Of a stretch of DNA of 64,000 nt, positions 16,738 through 25,517 are shown piece after piece. A program made the translations under genes and the position numbers. Location: the NCBI RefSeq assembly GCF_900111745.1, contig NZ_FOIJ01000022.1, positions 1 through 64,000 on the forward strand, read 5' to 3'. Position 1 is the first letter of the stretch; every line of letters begins with the position of its first letter. Below the pieces are notes generated by a model that was not told the DNA's origin, ran no database searches, and saw only the letters and a program-made list of their open reading frames with translations. Source of the DNA: Stigmatella erecta (GTDB taxonomy: Bacteria; Myxococcota; Myxococcia; Myxococcales; Myxococcaceae).

Positions 16738-17193
16738 TCACGTCAGGCTCGCCAGATAGGCCTTCGTCAGCCCCTCGAATTCCTCCATCGCGGGCAATGC
16801 CTCGAAGCTGTGCACCGCGGGGGTCGACGCCCACGGCAGCTTCTCGCGGGTCCAGGTCTCGATGAAGGGCGTGAACCAGCGGGGGTCATCGAGCATCGTC
16901 GGGCGCAGGTTGACGAACCAGTCCATGCCGTCGGGCCGCGTGAACATCCACGTCATGCAGTACCCACAGAAGAAGTGCCGGTGCGCGCCGTGCAGCCCGC
17001 CGATGACGGGCTCGCCCTGGGTGACCTCGAAGCCCGAGCTCGGGATCGCCGCGCTCAGGGAATAAGCGCTGGAGGACATTCGCTGGCAGCCCGTGCAGTG
17101 GCACGCCATGGTCAGCAACGGCATGGCATTGACGCGAATCCGGACCTGCCCACACCGGCATCCTCCTTCCCACGGAAGCTTCCAGTTGCTCAT
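16738..17193 (-). CDS. GFA-family (CENP-V/GFA domain) protein
   Basis: A 151-residue zinc protein of the glutathione-dependent formaldehyde-activating enzyme fold. The signature CRCGQVR at residues 12-18 and CHCTGCQR at residues 32-39 supply the zinc cysteines, and FFCGYC is the later pair. Most members of this large family have no proven formaldehyde activity, so the exact reaction is uncertain. It is monocistronic and divergent from the threonyl-tRNA synthetase-like gene. Confidence 0.85.
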   Translation of the reverse strand: MSNWKLPWEGGCRCGQVRIRVNAMPLLTMACHCTGCQRMSSSAYSLSAAIPSSGFEVTQGEPVIGGLHGAHRHFFCGYCMTWMFTRPDGMDWFVNLRPTMLDDPRWFTPFIETWTREKLPWASTPAVHSFEALPAMEEFEGLTKAYLASLT

Positions 17194-17464
17194 CTCAGTC
17201 CTCTCCTTCCGCCTGCAGGGAGTCGAGTCACGGCGGACGGGGCATCTTGACGAAGAGCAACTCCGCGTGCATCTTGTCCGTCATGAAGTTCAGCCAGCTC
17301 ACGACTCGCACCACCACTCCCCGCACCGGCGGGCGAGCGGTTGTGCGCACGTAGGCTGAGCGCGCGGAACCGCAGCCCCGCCGGGTCATCCGGACTGGGG
17401 CGCACCGCGCGAATCGCTTCAACCCCGCTCCGGACCGGCTTTTCCCGACACACGGAGAACGGAC

Positions 17465-18658
17465 ATGTTGAGCGAACACGATCATCGCGCCCTGGGCGAC
17501 CGCTTGGACCTCTTCCACCTGCAGGAGGAGGCCCCCGGCATGGTGTTCTGGCACCCCCGAGGCTTCATCCTGTACCAGCTCCTGGAGGAGCGGGTCCGCC
17601 GGGAGCTGGCCTCCGGCGGTTACCGCGAGGTGAGGACGCCGCAGGTGCTCGGCCAGCGCATCTGGGAGAGCAGCGGCCATTGGCAGAACTTCCGAAGCGG
17701 CATGTTCGTGCTGGATGACGGCGAGCGGCCCTTCGCGATGAAGCCCGTGAGCTGCCCGGGGCACATCCAGCTCTTCCAGCAGCAGGCCCCTTCCTTCCGC
17801 GCCCTGCCCTTGCGGCTGGCGGAGTTCGGGCTCGTTCACCGCAACGAGTCCTCGGGCGCGCTGCACGGCCTGTTCCGCCTGCGGCAGTTCACGCAAGACG
17901 ATGGCCACATCTTCTGCCAGGAGGAGCAGGTGGCCGACGAGGTGGCCGCCTTCTGCCGGTCCCTGCGCGCGTTCTACCGGGAGTTCGGCTTCGAGGAGGT
18001 CCAGGTGGCCTTCAGCAGCCGGCCTGCCCAGCGCGCCGGGGATGACCGGCTCTGGGACCGGGCCGAGGCCGCGTTGCTCGAAGCCGCGGAGCGCGTGGGG
18101 CTCGACTGCCGGATGCAGCCTGGCGAGGGCGCCTTCTACGGCCCCAAGCTGGAGTTCATCCTGAAGGACCGGTCCGGCCGCGACTGGCAATGCGGGACGA
18201 TCCAGCTCGACTTCGTCCTGCCCGAGCGCTTTGGCCTGCACTACGTGGACTCGGGAGGAGAGAAACGGCGCCCCGCCATGCTGCACCGGGCCATCTTCGG
18301 CAGCGTGGAGCGGTTCCTGGGCATTCTGCTGGAACATCACCAGGGCGCGCTGCCCGCCTGGCTCGCGCCAGAACAGGTCCGCGTGCTCCCGGTGAGCGGG
18401 GACTCGCAGGCCTATGCCGCCGAGGTGCTGGAGCAGCTCTCGGCCGCGGGCCTCCGCGTCCAAGCGGACATCCGGAGCGAGACGCTGTCCCGGCGCATCC
18501 TCGAGGCCCACCAGGACGGCGTCCCCTTCGTCGCCCTGGTGGGTGGCCGGGAACAGGCCAGCCGCTCCCTCCAACTGAGGGAGCGGAGCGGGGCCCAACG
18601 GAACCTCCCGCTGGCGTCAGCGGCCGCCGAGCTTGCCTCGGCGTGCCGGGCCCCCTGA
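17465..18658 (+). CDS. Minimal threonyl-tRNA synthetase (catalytic and anticodon domains only)
   Basis: A 397-residue class II synthetase that begins directly at the ThrRS catalytic core. It lacks the N-terminal TGS and editing (N2) domains of the usual roughly 640-residue bacterial enzyme. Motif 2 (RNESSGALHGLFRLR), the TQDDGHIFC segment and motif 3 (HRAIFGSVERFLGIL) are intact, as are the zinc-site residues: Cys in VSCPGH, His in DDGHIFC and His in LHRAIF. A C-terminal anticodon-binding domain follows (from about residue 300). GGAG eight bases before the ATG sets the start. It probably charges tRNA-Thr as a second enzyme without proofreading, as a stress or antibiotic-resistant copy, or else acts on a carrier or other substrate. 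Confidence 0.9.
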   Translation: MLSEHDHRALGDRLDLFHLQEEAPGMVFWHPRGFILYQLLEERVRRELASGGYREVRTPQVLGQRIWESSGHWQNFRSGMFVLDDGERPFAMKPVSCPGHIQLFQQQAPSFRALPLRLAEFGLVHRNESSGALHGLFRLRQFTQDDGHIFCQEEQVADEVAAFCRSLRAFYREFGFEEVQVAFSSRPAQRAGDDRLWDRAEAALLEAAERVGLDCRMQPGEGAFYGPKLEFILKDRSGRDWQCGTIQLDFVLPERFGLHYVDSGGEKRRPAMLHRAIFGSVERFLGILLEHHQGALPAWLAPEQVRVLPVSGDSQAYAAEVLEQLSAAGLRVQADIRSETLSRRILEAHQDGVPFVALVGGREQASRSLQLRERSGAQRNLPLASAAAELASACRAP

Positions 18659-18675
18659 CGCCCGGGGGCGGCGGC

Positions 18676-19347
18676 CTACTTGTTCAGCTCCCCCGAGCCG
18701 GAGACCTTGGGCATGACGTCCACGGCAGGCTCGGCGGGAGCATTCAACGGCCGCAGCCCCACGCCCGTGGGCAGCCAGGTCTCCCGGAAGGACGCCGTTC
18801 CGAGCGAGGAGGCCCGGACCACCAGGGCGGTGGACACCTCCACCAGCACATGGTCATCCACCCGCATCGTCTCGGCGCTGGCCCGTACCGCCTCCTGCCC
18901 GCCCAGCACCGCGTCCGCGCTCGCGTCGTCCAGCACATAGACGAAGGTGCGAAAGGGGCTGGGGGCCAGGGTGGGCCCTGTGTTCAGCGACTCGCCCTTG
19001 CCCTCCAGCCGGCGCTTGGGCAGTCCCTCTCCGGGACACCCGCGCTGCAGCCGCACCGGGGCCCGGCGGTAGCGCGCCACGCCCCAGTCCGGATGACCGC
19101 CCTCCAGGGCCGCCACATCCGCCTGGAGCCGGCTCAGCACCTCCTCGCTCCGGTCTTCCAATCCGGGGGCCAGCTCCACGCAGAGCTGGAGCGCCTGGCG
19201 CTCGGACACCAGCAGCCCACCCTCGAACACCACGTGGGAGTGCCCGGCCTCCTCCGGAGCCTCCTCCCCCGCGCACCGGACGCCCAGGCCGAGGACCCCC
19301 AGCATCGCCGCCACGTGAACCCACTCCCGCATCGACACTTTCTTCAT
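18676..19347 (-). CDS. Secreted hypothetical protein
   Basis: A 223-residue protein with an N-terminal hydrophobic segment (MLGVLGLGV) followed by RCAG. This resembles a lipobox, but the Arg at position -1 is unusual, so lipidation is doubtful. The mature part is acidic to neutral with no recognised domain. It is the last of three minus-strand genes for exported proteins (18676-21100), 22 bases downstream of the snapalysin-like protease, and is likely co-transcribed with it. Function unknown. Confidence 0.7.
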   Translation of the reverse strand: MKKVSMREWVHVAAMLGVLGLGVRCAGEEAPEEAGHSHVVFEGGLLVSERQALQLCVELAPGLEDRSEEVLSRLQADVAALEGGHPDWGVARYRRAPVRLQRGCPGEGLPKRRLEGKGESLNTGPTLAPSPFRTFVYVLDDASADAVLGGQEAVRASAETMRVDDHVLVEVSTALVVRASSLGTASFRETWLPTGVGLRPLNAPAEPAVDVMPKVSGSGELNK

Positions 19348-19369
19348 GGCTCGATTCCTTTCCGTGGGC

Positions 19370-20122
19370 TCAGTTGCGGCGGTCCTGGATCTTCGTCACG
19401 GACGCGAAGTCATTGGGGGTGGGGTACCAGACGGGGTCCCAGCACCCATAGTTGGAGTACAGGTCGTTGTGCATGACGCTGTGTGAGCAGTCATTCGGGC
19501 CGCTGGGATCCTTCAGCCCGAGGACATGGCCGGTCTCGTGGTTGATGAACTTGCGCGCGCGGGTCACGTCCGTGCTGAGGTGCTGCGCCTTGAGATGGGA
19601 GTACACCCACTTGAAGTGGGTATGCCCATTCACGGGATCCACCACCGGGTTGGCCTGGACGACGCAGCTGTACAGGTCCCCGCCGCAGACCGAGGCCCAG
19701 GAATCGGCGATCTGGTATTCGATCGCGATGGTGGCGCGGGTGGCCGAGTCGTACTGATTGCAGAACTTGGCGGCACGCCACAGGTCGACACGCCACGAGC
19801 CCGTGCCATCCCAGATCTGGCCCGCCGCCAGCTTCGCGAGCGTCTCCTCGATGAGGTTCGCCATCTGGGTGGCGTTGACGGCCGACGTGAGCGGCAGGAT
19901 GCAGTACTGCTCGTCCTGAGGGCCCGGCGTGGTGCTCGTCCCATCGTTGCCGTGAATCGTGGAGATGTGCACCTGATACGAGCCGTTGTGCGAGTGCGAC
20001 GCCTGGGCCAGGGGCACGTGCCGCCAGGCCACGAACGACAGCACCGACACCCACCCCAGGGCAATCCAGCGGGGCAGGCGCCGGGGGTGAGACCGGGGCT
20101 CTTCGTGTGAGGGGACGTTCAT
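19370..20122 (-). CDS. Secreted snapalysin-like zinc protease
   Basis: A 250-residue protein with an N-terminal basic stretch and a membrane/signal segment (WIALGWVSVLSFVAW). The C-terminal region carries NHETGHVLGLKD, an HExxHxxGxxD motif as in snapalysin (M7) metzincins, with Asp as the third zinc ligand, and a likely Met-turn in SHSVMHN. Paired cysteines suggest disulfides. It sits between a secreted hypothetical gene and an SH3b lipoprotein gene on the same strand, 21 bases from the latter, so the three may act together outside the cell, perhaps in prey degradation. Confidence 0.85.
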   Translation of the reverse strand: MNVPSHEEPRSHPRRLPRWIALGWVSVLSFVAWRHVPLAQASHSHNGSYQVHISTIHGNDGTSTTPGPQDEQYCILPLTSAVNATQMANLIEETLAKLAAGQIWDGTGSWRVDLWRAAKFCNQYDSATRATIAIEYQIADSWASVCGGDLYSCVVQANPVVDPVNGHTHFKWVYSHLKAQHLSTDVTRARKFINHETGHVLGLKDPSGPNDCSHSVMHNDLYSNYGCWDPVWYPTPNDFASVTKIQDRRN

Positions 20123-20143
20123 GGGGTTTCTCCAGGGAAAACG

Positions 20144-21100
20144 CTACGGGGCGAAGCCGTCCAGAATGGCCTTCAGCTCGCGGATGGACTCCAGGGCCTC
20201 GGTGCGGTTGGGCGCATAGCGGGACGTCTCCTCCCAGCCCGTGCCGTAGCACCAGGAGATGCTGCCGTTGATGCAGTCGCTGGTCACGAAGGGCTCCTGC
20301 AGGGTGATGCCCACGGCGTGGTTGCGCAGCAGCCAGGACTTCCGCAGGTCTCCCGTGGAGTTGACGACGCCGTTGTACGTCGCCGAGCCCGTGGCGAACC
20401 CCGCCTGGTTCGCCGTGGCCCCCAGCACCTGGGCCTCGGTCAGGGATTTGTGAATGGACGCCGAGGTGCTCTGCGCCTGCGCCAGGGTGCGGATGTTCGG
20501 CACCTGGACTCCCGAGAGCCCCACCTGCCACGCCCAGCCCGGCGCACAGGTGGCCAGGGGCTCGATGCGCGTGTCCCCCGACGCGGTGTTGCAGTTGGAG
20601 TAGACGAACGGGTTGGACAACCCCAGCACCCCCTCCTTGAGGGACCACCACGCCACGCGCGAGGCCACGGTGAGGCGCGCCTCCCGGTCTCCCAGCAGCT
20701 TGGGGACCGAATAGGTGGCGATCCACTTCACCCACTGCGCCTGCGTGCTGGTGAGCGCGTAGCCGTTCACCCACAGGCCTTGCAGCACGGTCCAGTAGTC
20801 CCCGTGCGTCCAGCCCACGGTGCCCTGGTAGTTCACCTTGTAAAACCCGCCACTCGCCACGGGATCCATCACGATGGCGGTCTGTCCCGCAGGCACCGTC
20901 AGCAGAACGCCGTACGAGGTGCCAGCACCGGAGCGGAGGTTGACCCCTTCGAGGGCCCGCACCGTGGCACCGCGGATGGCACCACTGATAACGGCCTGGG
21001 AGTTCTGCTCCCACCCCTCCGCCGCCAGCTCCGGGCCACACCCGCTCATCACGGCAGCCACCAGCAACGGCAGCCACCTACCTGTGTCTTGGGCTCTCAC
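20144..21100 (-). CDS. SH3b-domain lipoprotein
   Basis: A 318-residue protein with a lipoprotein signal ending in lipobox VMSGC (Cys about 21). Residues about 45-110 form a bacterial SH3 domain (GVNLRSGAGTSYGVLLTVPAG, cut here in two: GVNLRSGAGTSYG and VLLTVPAGQTA), a fold that often binds cell-wall peptides. The rest is Trp-rich with conserved cysteines, ends in a helical tail, and matches no enzyme I recognise. It is the first gene of a probable three-gene operon of exported proteins. A role in wall binding or targeting is inferred. Confidence 0.75.
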   Translation of the reverse strand: MRAQDTGRWLPLLVAAVMSGCGPELAAEGWEQNSQAVISGAIRGATVRALEGVNLRSGAGTSYGVLLTVPAGQTAIVMDPVASGGFYKVNYQGTVGWTHGDYWTVLQGLWVNGYALTSTQAQWVKWIATYSVPKLLGDREARLTVASRVAWWSLKEGVLGLSNPFVYSNCNTASGDTRIEPLATCAPGWAWQVGLSGVQVPNIRTLAQAQSTSASIHKSLTEAQVLGATANQAGFATGSATYNGVVNSTGDLRKSWLLRNHAVGITLQEPFVTSDCINGSISWCYGTGWEETSRYAPNRTEALESIRELKAILDGFAP

Positions 21101-21236
21101 GCTGGAACTCCTGGGGCAAGGGGCCTGGCGCCATGGCGCAAACCCATTCCTGTTCCTGCCTACCAGTTAATTCCAGCATTTCACGACAATCAAGCCCCTC
21201 CCCCCTCTTCGGAAGGAGTGCCCCGAGCGGTGAGGC

Positions 21237-23927
21237 TCATCGCCGGGGGCGGCGGGAGCCCCGCTCCCGCTTTCCTGGCCGCCCTCCCCCGCCAGGCTTG
21301 CCGCCACGGGCAGGGCCCCGGCCACCGCCGCCCTGCTTCCGGGGGCCGCCTCCTCCGGGCCGGGGGCGGGGGCTGTGCCGGGGCTCGAGCTCCTCGGGCA
21401 TCCACGGCATGTCGAGCAGCTCTTGCAGTTCGAGCAGCGTCCCGGCGCGCAAGGTGCCGCGCTGGCCGCGGCTCACCATGAAGCGCATGGGCCGGTCGAG
21501 CACCGGCAGCTCCTCTTCCACGAGCGTGCGCGCCAACTTCTCCGGGAGGTGGAGCCGCACCACGCCCTGCGGCGCCCCCGCGTCCTCGGACTCCACCTCG
21601 TAGCTCAGTGGCACCTCGCGCTCGCGGAGGTACACCGCGTCCGGGAGCGCCAGAAGCACCTCGCGCTCCTCGCGAGGCACCCAGGTGCTCAGACCGAGCT
21701 CCAGCGGACGCGCCAGGAATTCGTCCATCGTGGAGATGCCCTGGAGACGGGCCTCGTAGAGGGCCGTCAGCTCCGGCACCCCGAGCTTCGCCGTGCGTCC
21801 CCCCGAGCGGCGCCAGAGCTCGCGCACCTGCGCGATGGCCGCCTGGTTGCGGCGCACCGCCGGGTGGCGGGTCTCCCCCCGCGCCAGCGCATCCGCCAGC
21901 GCCCGCCGGGCGCTGTCCATCAGCTCCGGCCCCCAGGCGCGGAGCACTTCGACTTCGTGCTCCAGCTTGAAGCCAGAGTGCTCCAGGCTCCACTCGCGGA
22001 TGAGCGCCCGGTACTCCGGCCCATAGACCAGCTCCGGGTTCGTGCGGCGCGCGAACTTTCGCAACAGCCCCATGGGCACCTGGGTGCCTTCGATGGCCGC
22101 CCGGGTGACGCCCTGCCGGTCCGCGAAATACCGGAGCGACCCGGCGACCGCCCCCAGCCCTCCGCACATGCTGGTCTTCGAGACGCGTGCCTCGTCGCCC
22201 CAGGACGTCCGCTCGTCGATGACGAGATCGAACGGCATGTAGCGCGCGAGCAGCTCGGCGAAGCGGCGGAGGACCCGGTCCCCGGCGAAGGGCATCCGGC
22301 CCGGCAGGTCCACCCCCACGCTCCGGTAGATGCTGGCCATGGCCAGCGCCGCGTCCTCCACCGCCTTGATCAGCACCCCACGCCGCTCCGCCCACGCCTC
22401 CATCTTCTCCGCCTGGAACACGTGGCGCTCCAGGCCATGCACCTCGCCGATGGAGCCCGCCTCGCGGTACGCCTCCGCGTAGAGGTTGTAGGCCGTGAGG
22501 TGATCGCTCCCGGGAACGCGCAGGCCCTCCAGGGAATGCTCCTCCCGCAGCATGCGGTGGAGCGATTCGATGGCGCTGCACACCGAGAGGAAGGGCAGCA
22601 GCGCATCCTCCGCGTTGACGATGAGCTCCGCCCACGCGCGCTCCACGGGAAGCGCCTCGACCGCGCGGCCATACGGGGAGAGCTTCCCCTCCGCGTCGAT
22701 GATGTAGCGCGCTTGCAAGTGCTGGAACGCCCGCCGGTAGGCGATGCGGTCCAGGGGCACGGGCAGGTCCAGCTCATCGGCCCTCACGCCCAGGGCGGCG
22801 GCCGTGAGGGCCACCCGCTCCGAGTCCCCCGCGAGCTGGAAGTCCGGCTCCGTGGGCTTCAGGGAGAAGAAGTCGATGTCGCGGTCGCTCAGGATGAAGA
22901 CGCGCCCCCCCTCCACGCGGCCATGCACACGCCCCGCCATCTGGAGGATCTCGTTGTTCCCCAGGTGAACCCGCGTGAGCACGTTGCGCCCCCGCTCGAC
23001 GAGGTTGGCGAAGCGCGTGTCATCGATGATGACCGTGTCGAGCCCCGGGACGTTGAGCGCGCTCTGGCCCGCGGCGGTCATCGCGAGCAGGAACGGCCGG
23101 GACTCCGTGCCTTCGAGGAACGGCCGGATGGCGCGGATGGGCTCCCCGCCGTGGTAGTACGCCGCGTTGATGCGGGGGGCGAGCGCGCGCACGTGCGCGG
23201 CCGCCTGCTCCACCGAGGCCCGCGTGGGCAGGAAGATGCCGGCGCCGCGCCGCTCCCGCCCCATCGTCTGAAGAAAGGTCTCGTCGAGGAACGCGAGGGG
23301 CTCTTTGCGCTCGACCCGCACCGTGGCCACCTTCGCCGCGTCGAACGCCTGCACTTGCAGCACGCTGTCGCTGTTCAGGTAGCGCGCGTAGAGCGCCGGA
23401 TCCACCGTGGCCGACAGCCAGATGAAGCGGCACCCCACCCGCTTGCCGAGCGCCAGGCAGAGCTCGAGCTCCGCCGAGGTCTGGTGGATCTCATCGATGA
23501 TGAGCGTGTCCCGCGGCAGGATGTCGCCGTTCTGGAACCAGCGCCGGGCGATGCCGGTCGTCACGATGATGACGTTCCAGGAAGGGGTGTCGGCCGTCGC
23601 CTCGCGCTCGCGGTTGATGACCCCCACCCGGAGCGGCACCTCGCCCCCGGCGCCCACGGCCTCCTCGGCGATGAGCCGGATGGCGAGCGTCTTGCCCGTC
23701 CCCGTGCCGGCCACGATGCCAAAGCCCCTCCCGGCCCGCGCCAGCTCCCGGACCTGGGGCCCATGGTGCTTTTCGAGGTAGGTGGCGAGCCTCAGCCCCA
23801 TGGCCAGCTCGATGGTCTCGCACGCGGCGCGCGTGGGGGCGATGACGATGACGCGCCCTCCCGGTGGCGCGGAGGCGGCGAAGGCTTCTTGGGAAGGCGG
23901 AAGGTAGCGGTCGGACGGGGTGCGCAC
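21237..23927 (-). CDS. DEIH-box helicase with Gly/Arg-rich tail
   Basis: An 896-residue superfamily 2 helicase. Walker A is GTGTGKT (residues 74-80), Walker B is DEIH (145-148), and motif III is SAT (172-174). RecA domain 2 follows with a QMAGRVHGR motif. A long C-terminal region of unknown structure comes next, and the last 50 residues are Gly/Arg/Lys/Pro-rich (RGG-like), as in RNA-binding tails. The DEIH signature and tail suggest an RNA helicase related in its core to DEAH proteins, but not HrpA or HrpB by overall layout. The GTG at 23927 lies 10 bases after the stop of the cytochrome-like gene, so the two are co-transcribed. Confidence 0.85.
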   Translation of the reverse strand: MRTPSDRYLPPSQEAFAASAPPGGRVIVIAPTRAACETIELAMGLRLATYLEKHHGPQVRELARAGRGFGIVAGTGTGKTLAIRLIAEEAVGAGGEVPLRVGVINREREATADTPSWNVIIVTTGIARRWFQNGDILPRDTLIIDEIHQTSAELELCLALGKRVGCRFIWLSATVDPALYARYLNSDSVLQVQAFDAAKVATVRVERKEPLAFLDETFLQTMGRERRGAGIFLPTRASVEQAAAHVRALAPRINAAYYHGGEPIRAIRPFLEGTESRPFLLAMTAAGQSALNVPGLDTVIIDDTRFANLVERGRNVLTRVHLGNNEILQMAGRVHGRVEGGRVFILSDRDIDFFSLKPTEPDFQLAGDSERVALTAAALGVRADELDLPVPLDRIAYRRAFQHLQARYIIDAEGKLSPYGRAVEALPVERAWAELIVNAEDALLPFLSVCSAIESLHRMLREEHSLEGLRVPGSDHLTAYNLYAEAYREAGSIGEVHGLERHVFQAEKMEAWAERRGVLIKAVEDAALAMASIYRSVGVDLPGRMPFAGDRVLRRFAELLARYMPFDLVIDERTSWGDEARVSKTSMCGGLGAVAGSLRYFADRQGVTRAAIEGTQVPMGLLRKFARRTNPELVYGPEYRALIREWSLEHSGFKLEHEVEVLRAWGPELMDSARRALADALARGETRHPAVRRNQAAIAQVRELWRRSGGRTAKLGVPELTALYEARLQGISTMDEFLARPLELGLSTWVPREEREVLLALPDAVYLREREVPLSYEVESEDAGAPQGVVRLHLPEKLARTLVEEELPVLDRPMRFMVSRGQRGTLRAGTLLELQELLDMPWMPEELEPRHSPRPRPGGGGPRKQGGGGRGPARGGKPGGGGRPGKRERGSRRPRR

Positions 23928-23937
23928 GGAAGTCTGC

Positions 23938-24459
23938 CTACCGGTGGTTCAGGTACGCCGAGTGACAGGCCACGCACGTCTCCACCAGACGGCCATACCC
24001 TTCGGCGAGGGCCTTGTCGTCATGCTTCTCCGCGGCCTCGCTGACGGCGCGTGCCCGCAGGCGCGCCTCGTCCTGAAGCAGGAAGAAGCGCTCGGGCAGC
24101 AGGGAGTTGAGCTCCCCCTCTCCACCGGGCAGGGGCCGGACCAGCCGGGGCTCGGAGGAGATGCGCTGGGCCGCGGCCCGCGCGACGTCGTACTGGAGCA
24201 GGGTCACCCCGAACATGAGGTCCCTCGCGTCCTGCCCGTGACGCTCCATCTTCTGGCGCAGCAGGCCCCGGGCCTGCTCCGGAAGGTAATCCGGCTTGGG
24301 GAGGGAGGGCGGGGCCACCTTGGGCTCGCTGGGCTTGGCCTTCTTGGCCGGCGCCGCGGGCTTCGCGCCGCCGGACTCCTGGGCGGAGGCTTGCACGAAG
24401 AACCCCGCGGTCAGGCACGCCACGAGCACGAGGGGAGGGTTCCAAGGAGTGTTTTTCAT
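23938..24459 (-). CDS. Secreted cytochrome c-like protein with C-terminal CxxCH
   Basis: A 173-residue exported protein. The signal peptide ends near SAQES and an Ala/Pro/Lys linker follows. A helical domain then ends with CVACHSAYL about nine residues before the C-terminus. A single heme-binding CxxCH at the end of a four-helix domain is the pattern of class II cytochromes (c'-like). It would carry covalent heme in the periplasm and bind or transfer electrons or small gases. The ATG at 24459 gives a clean signal peptide; a longer frame to 24522 does not. It is upstream of and close to the helicase gene, an unexpected pairing. Confidence 0.75.
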   Translation of the reverse strand: MKNTPWNPPLVLVACLTAGFFVQASAQESGGAKPAAPAKKAKPSEPKVAPPSLPKPDYLPEQARGLLRQKMERHGQDARDLMFGVTLLQYDVARAAAQRISSEPRLVRPLPGGEGELNSLLPERFFLLQDEARLRARAVSEAAEKHDDKALAEGYGRLVETCVACHSAYLNHR

Positions 24460-24549
24460 TGAACGGTCTTGCCTGTGAGGGGAGCAGCGGACGGGACCAT
24501 ACGCCGTCCCGGGGAAATCCAAGGCAAGACCGAATTAAAAGAAGGGCCC

Positions 24550-25509
24550 ATGTCCAGCACCACACCCGCGGCCCTCTACCCGCCCCTCGAGCCCTACGCC
24601 ACCGGGCGGCTGCGCGTCTCCCCCGTCCATGAGCTCTATTACGAGGAGAGCGGCAACCCTCACGGCAAGCCCGTGGTCTTCGTCCACGGCGGCCCTGGGA
24701 GCGGCACGGATGGCCGGCAGCGGCGCTTCTTCGATCCGAAGGCCTACCGCATCGTGCTGTTCGACCAGCGCGGCTGCGGCCAGAGCACGCCCCACGCGAA
24801 CCTGGAGGACAACACCACCTGGCACCTCGTGGAGGACATGGAGCGGCTGCGCCGCCACCTGAACATCGAGCGGTGGATGGTCTTCGGCGGCTCCTGGGGC
24901 AGCACGCTCTCGCTCGCCTACGCGCAGAAGCACCCCGAGGCCGTCACCGAGCTGGTGCTGCGCGGCATCTTCCTGCTGCGCAAGCTGGAGATCGACTGGT
25001 TCTACCAGCAGGGCGCCAACATCCTCTTTCCGGATGCGTGGGAGGACTACCTCGCCCCCATTCCTCCCGGGGAGCGGGGAGATCTGCTCCAGGCCTACCA
25101 CCGGCGGCTGATGAGCGACGATGTGCACGTACGCCAGGAGGCCGCGCGGGCCTGGAGCATCTGGGAGGCGCGCACGAGCCACCTGTTGCCCAACGCGGCC
25201 CTGGTCGACCGGTATGGCGAGGATCTCTTCTCGCTGGCCTTCGCGCGCATCGAGAGCCACTACTTCGTCCACCGGGGCTTCTTCCGGAGCGACACCCAGC
25301 TCCTGGACGATGTGCCGCGCATCCGCCACATCCCGGGCGTCATCGTCCAGGGGCGCTACGACATCCCCTGCCCCATGCAGAGCGCCTGGGCCCTGCACAA
25401 GGCCTGGCCCGAGGCGCAGCTGCGCATCATCGATGACGGGGGGCACTCGGCCAACGAGCCCGGCATCGCCTCCGCGCTCGTGGAGGCCACGGACCGCTTC
25501 CGGCCCTAG
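24550..25509 (+). CDS. pip: Proline iminopeptidase
   Basis: A 319-residue S33-family alpha/beta hydrolase that removes N-terminal proline from peptides. The oxyanion motif HGGPGSG, the conserved DQRGCGQS, the nucleophile elbow GGSWGS, and the C-terminal Asp (GRYDIPCP) and His (DDGGHSANEP) are all present and in the family's usual spacing. The ATG at 24550 has AAGGG just upstream. There is no signal peptide, so the protein is cytoplasmic. It converges with the M20 dipeptidase gene eight bases away, so two peptide-processing enzymes lie side by side, consistent with a peptide-consuming predator. Confidence 0.93.
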   Translation: MSSTTPAALYPPLEPYATGRLRVSPVHELYYEESGNPHGKPVVFVHGGPGSGTDGRQRRFFDPKAYRIVLFDQRGCGQSTPHANLEDNTTWHLVEDMERLRRHLNIERWMVFGGSWGSTLSLAYAQKHPEAVTELVLRGIFLLRKLEIDWFYQQGANILFPDAWEDYLAPIPPGERGDLLQAYHRRLMSDDVHVRQEAARAWSIWEARTSHLLPNAALVDRYGEDLFSLAFARIESHYFVHRGFFRSDTQLLDDVPRIRHIPGVIVQGRYDIPCPMQSAWALHKAWPEAQLRIIDDGGHSANEPGIASALVEATDRFRP

Positions 25510-25517
25510 GCCCGGGC

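Noticed and set aside
17194-17464. T-box or attenuator leader before the threonyl-tRNA synthetase gene
   Set aside because: No T-box sequence, leader peptide or terminator/antiterminator pair could be seen in the 271 bases.
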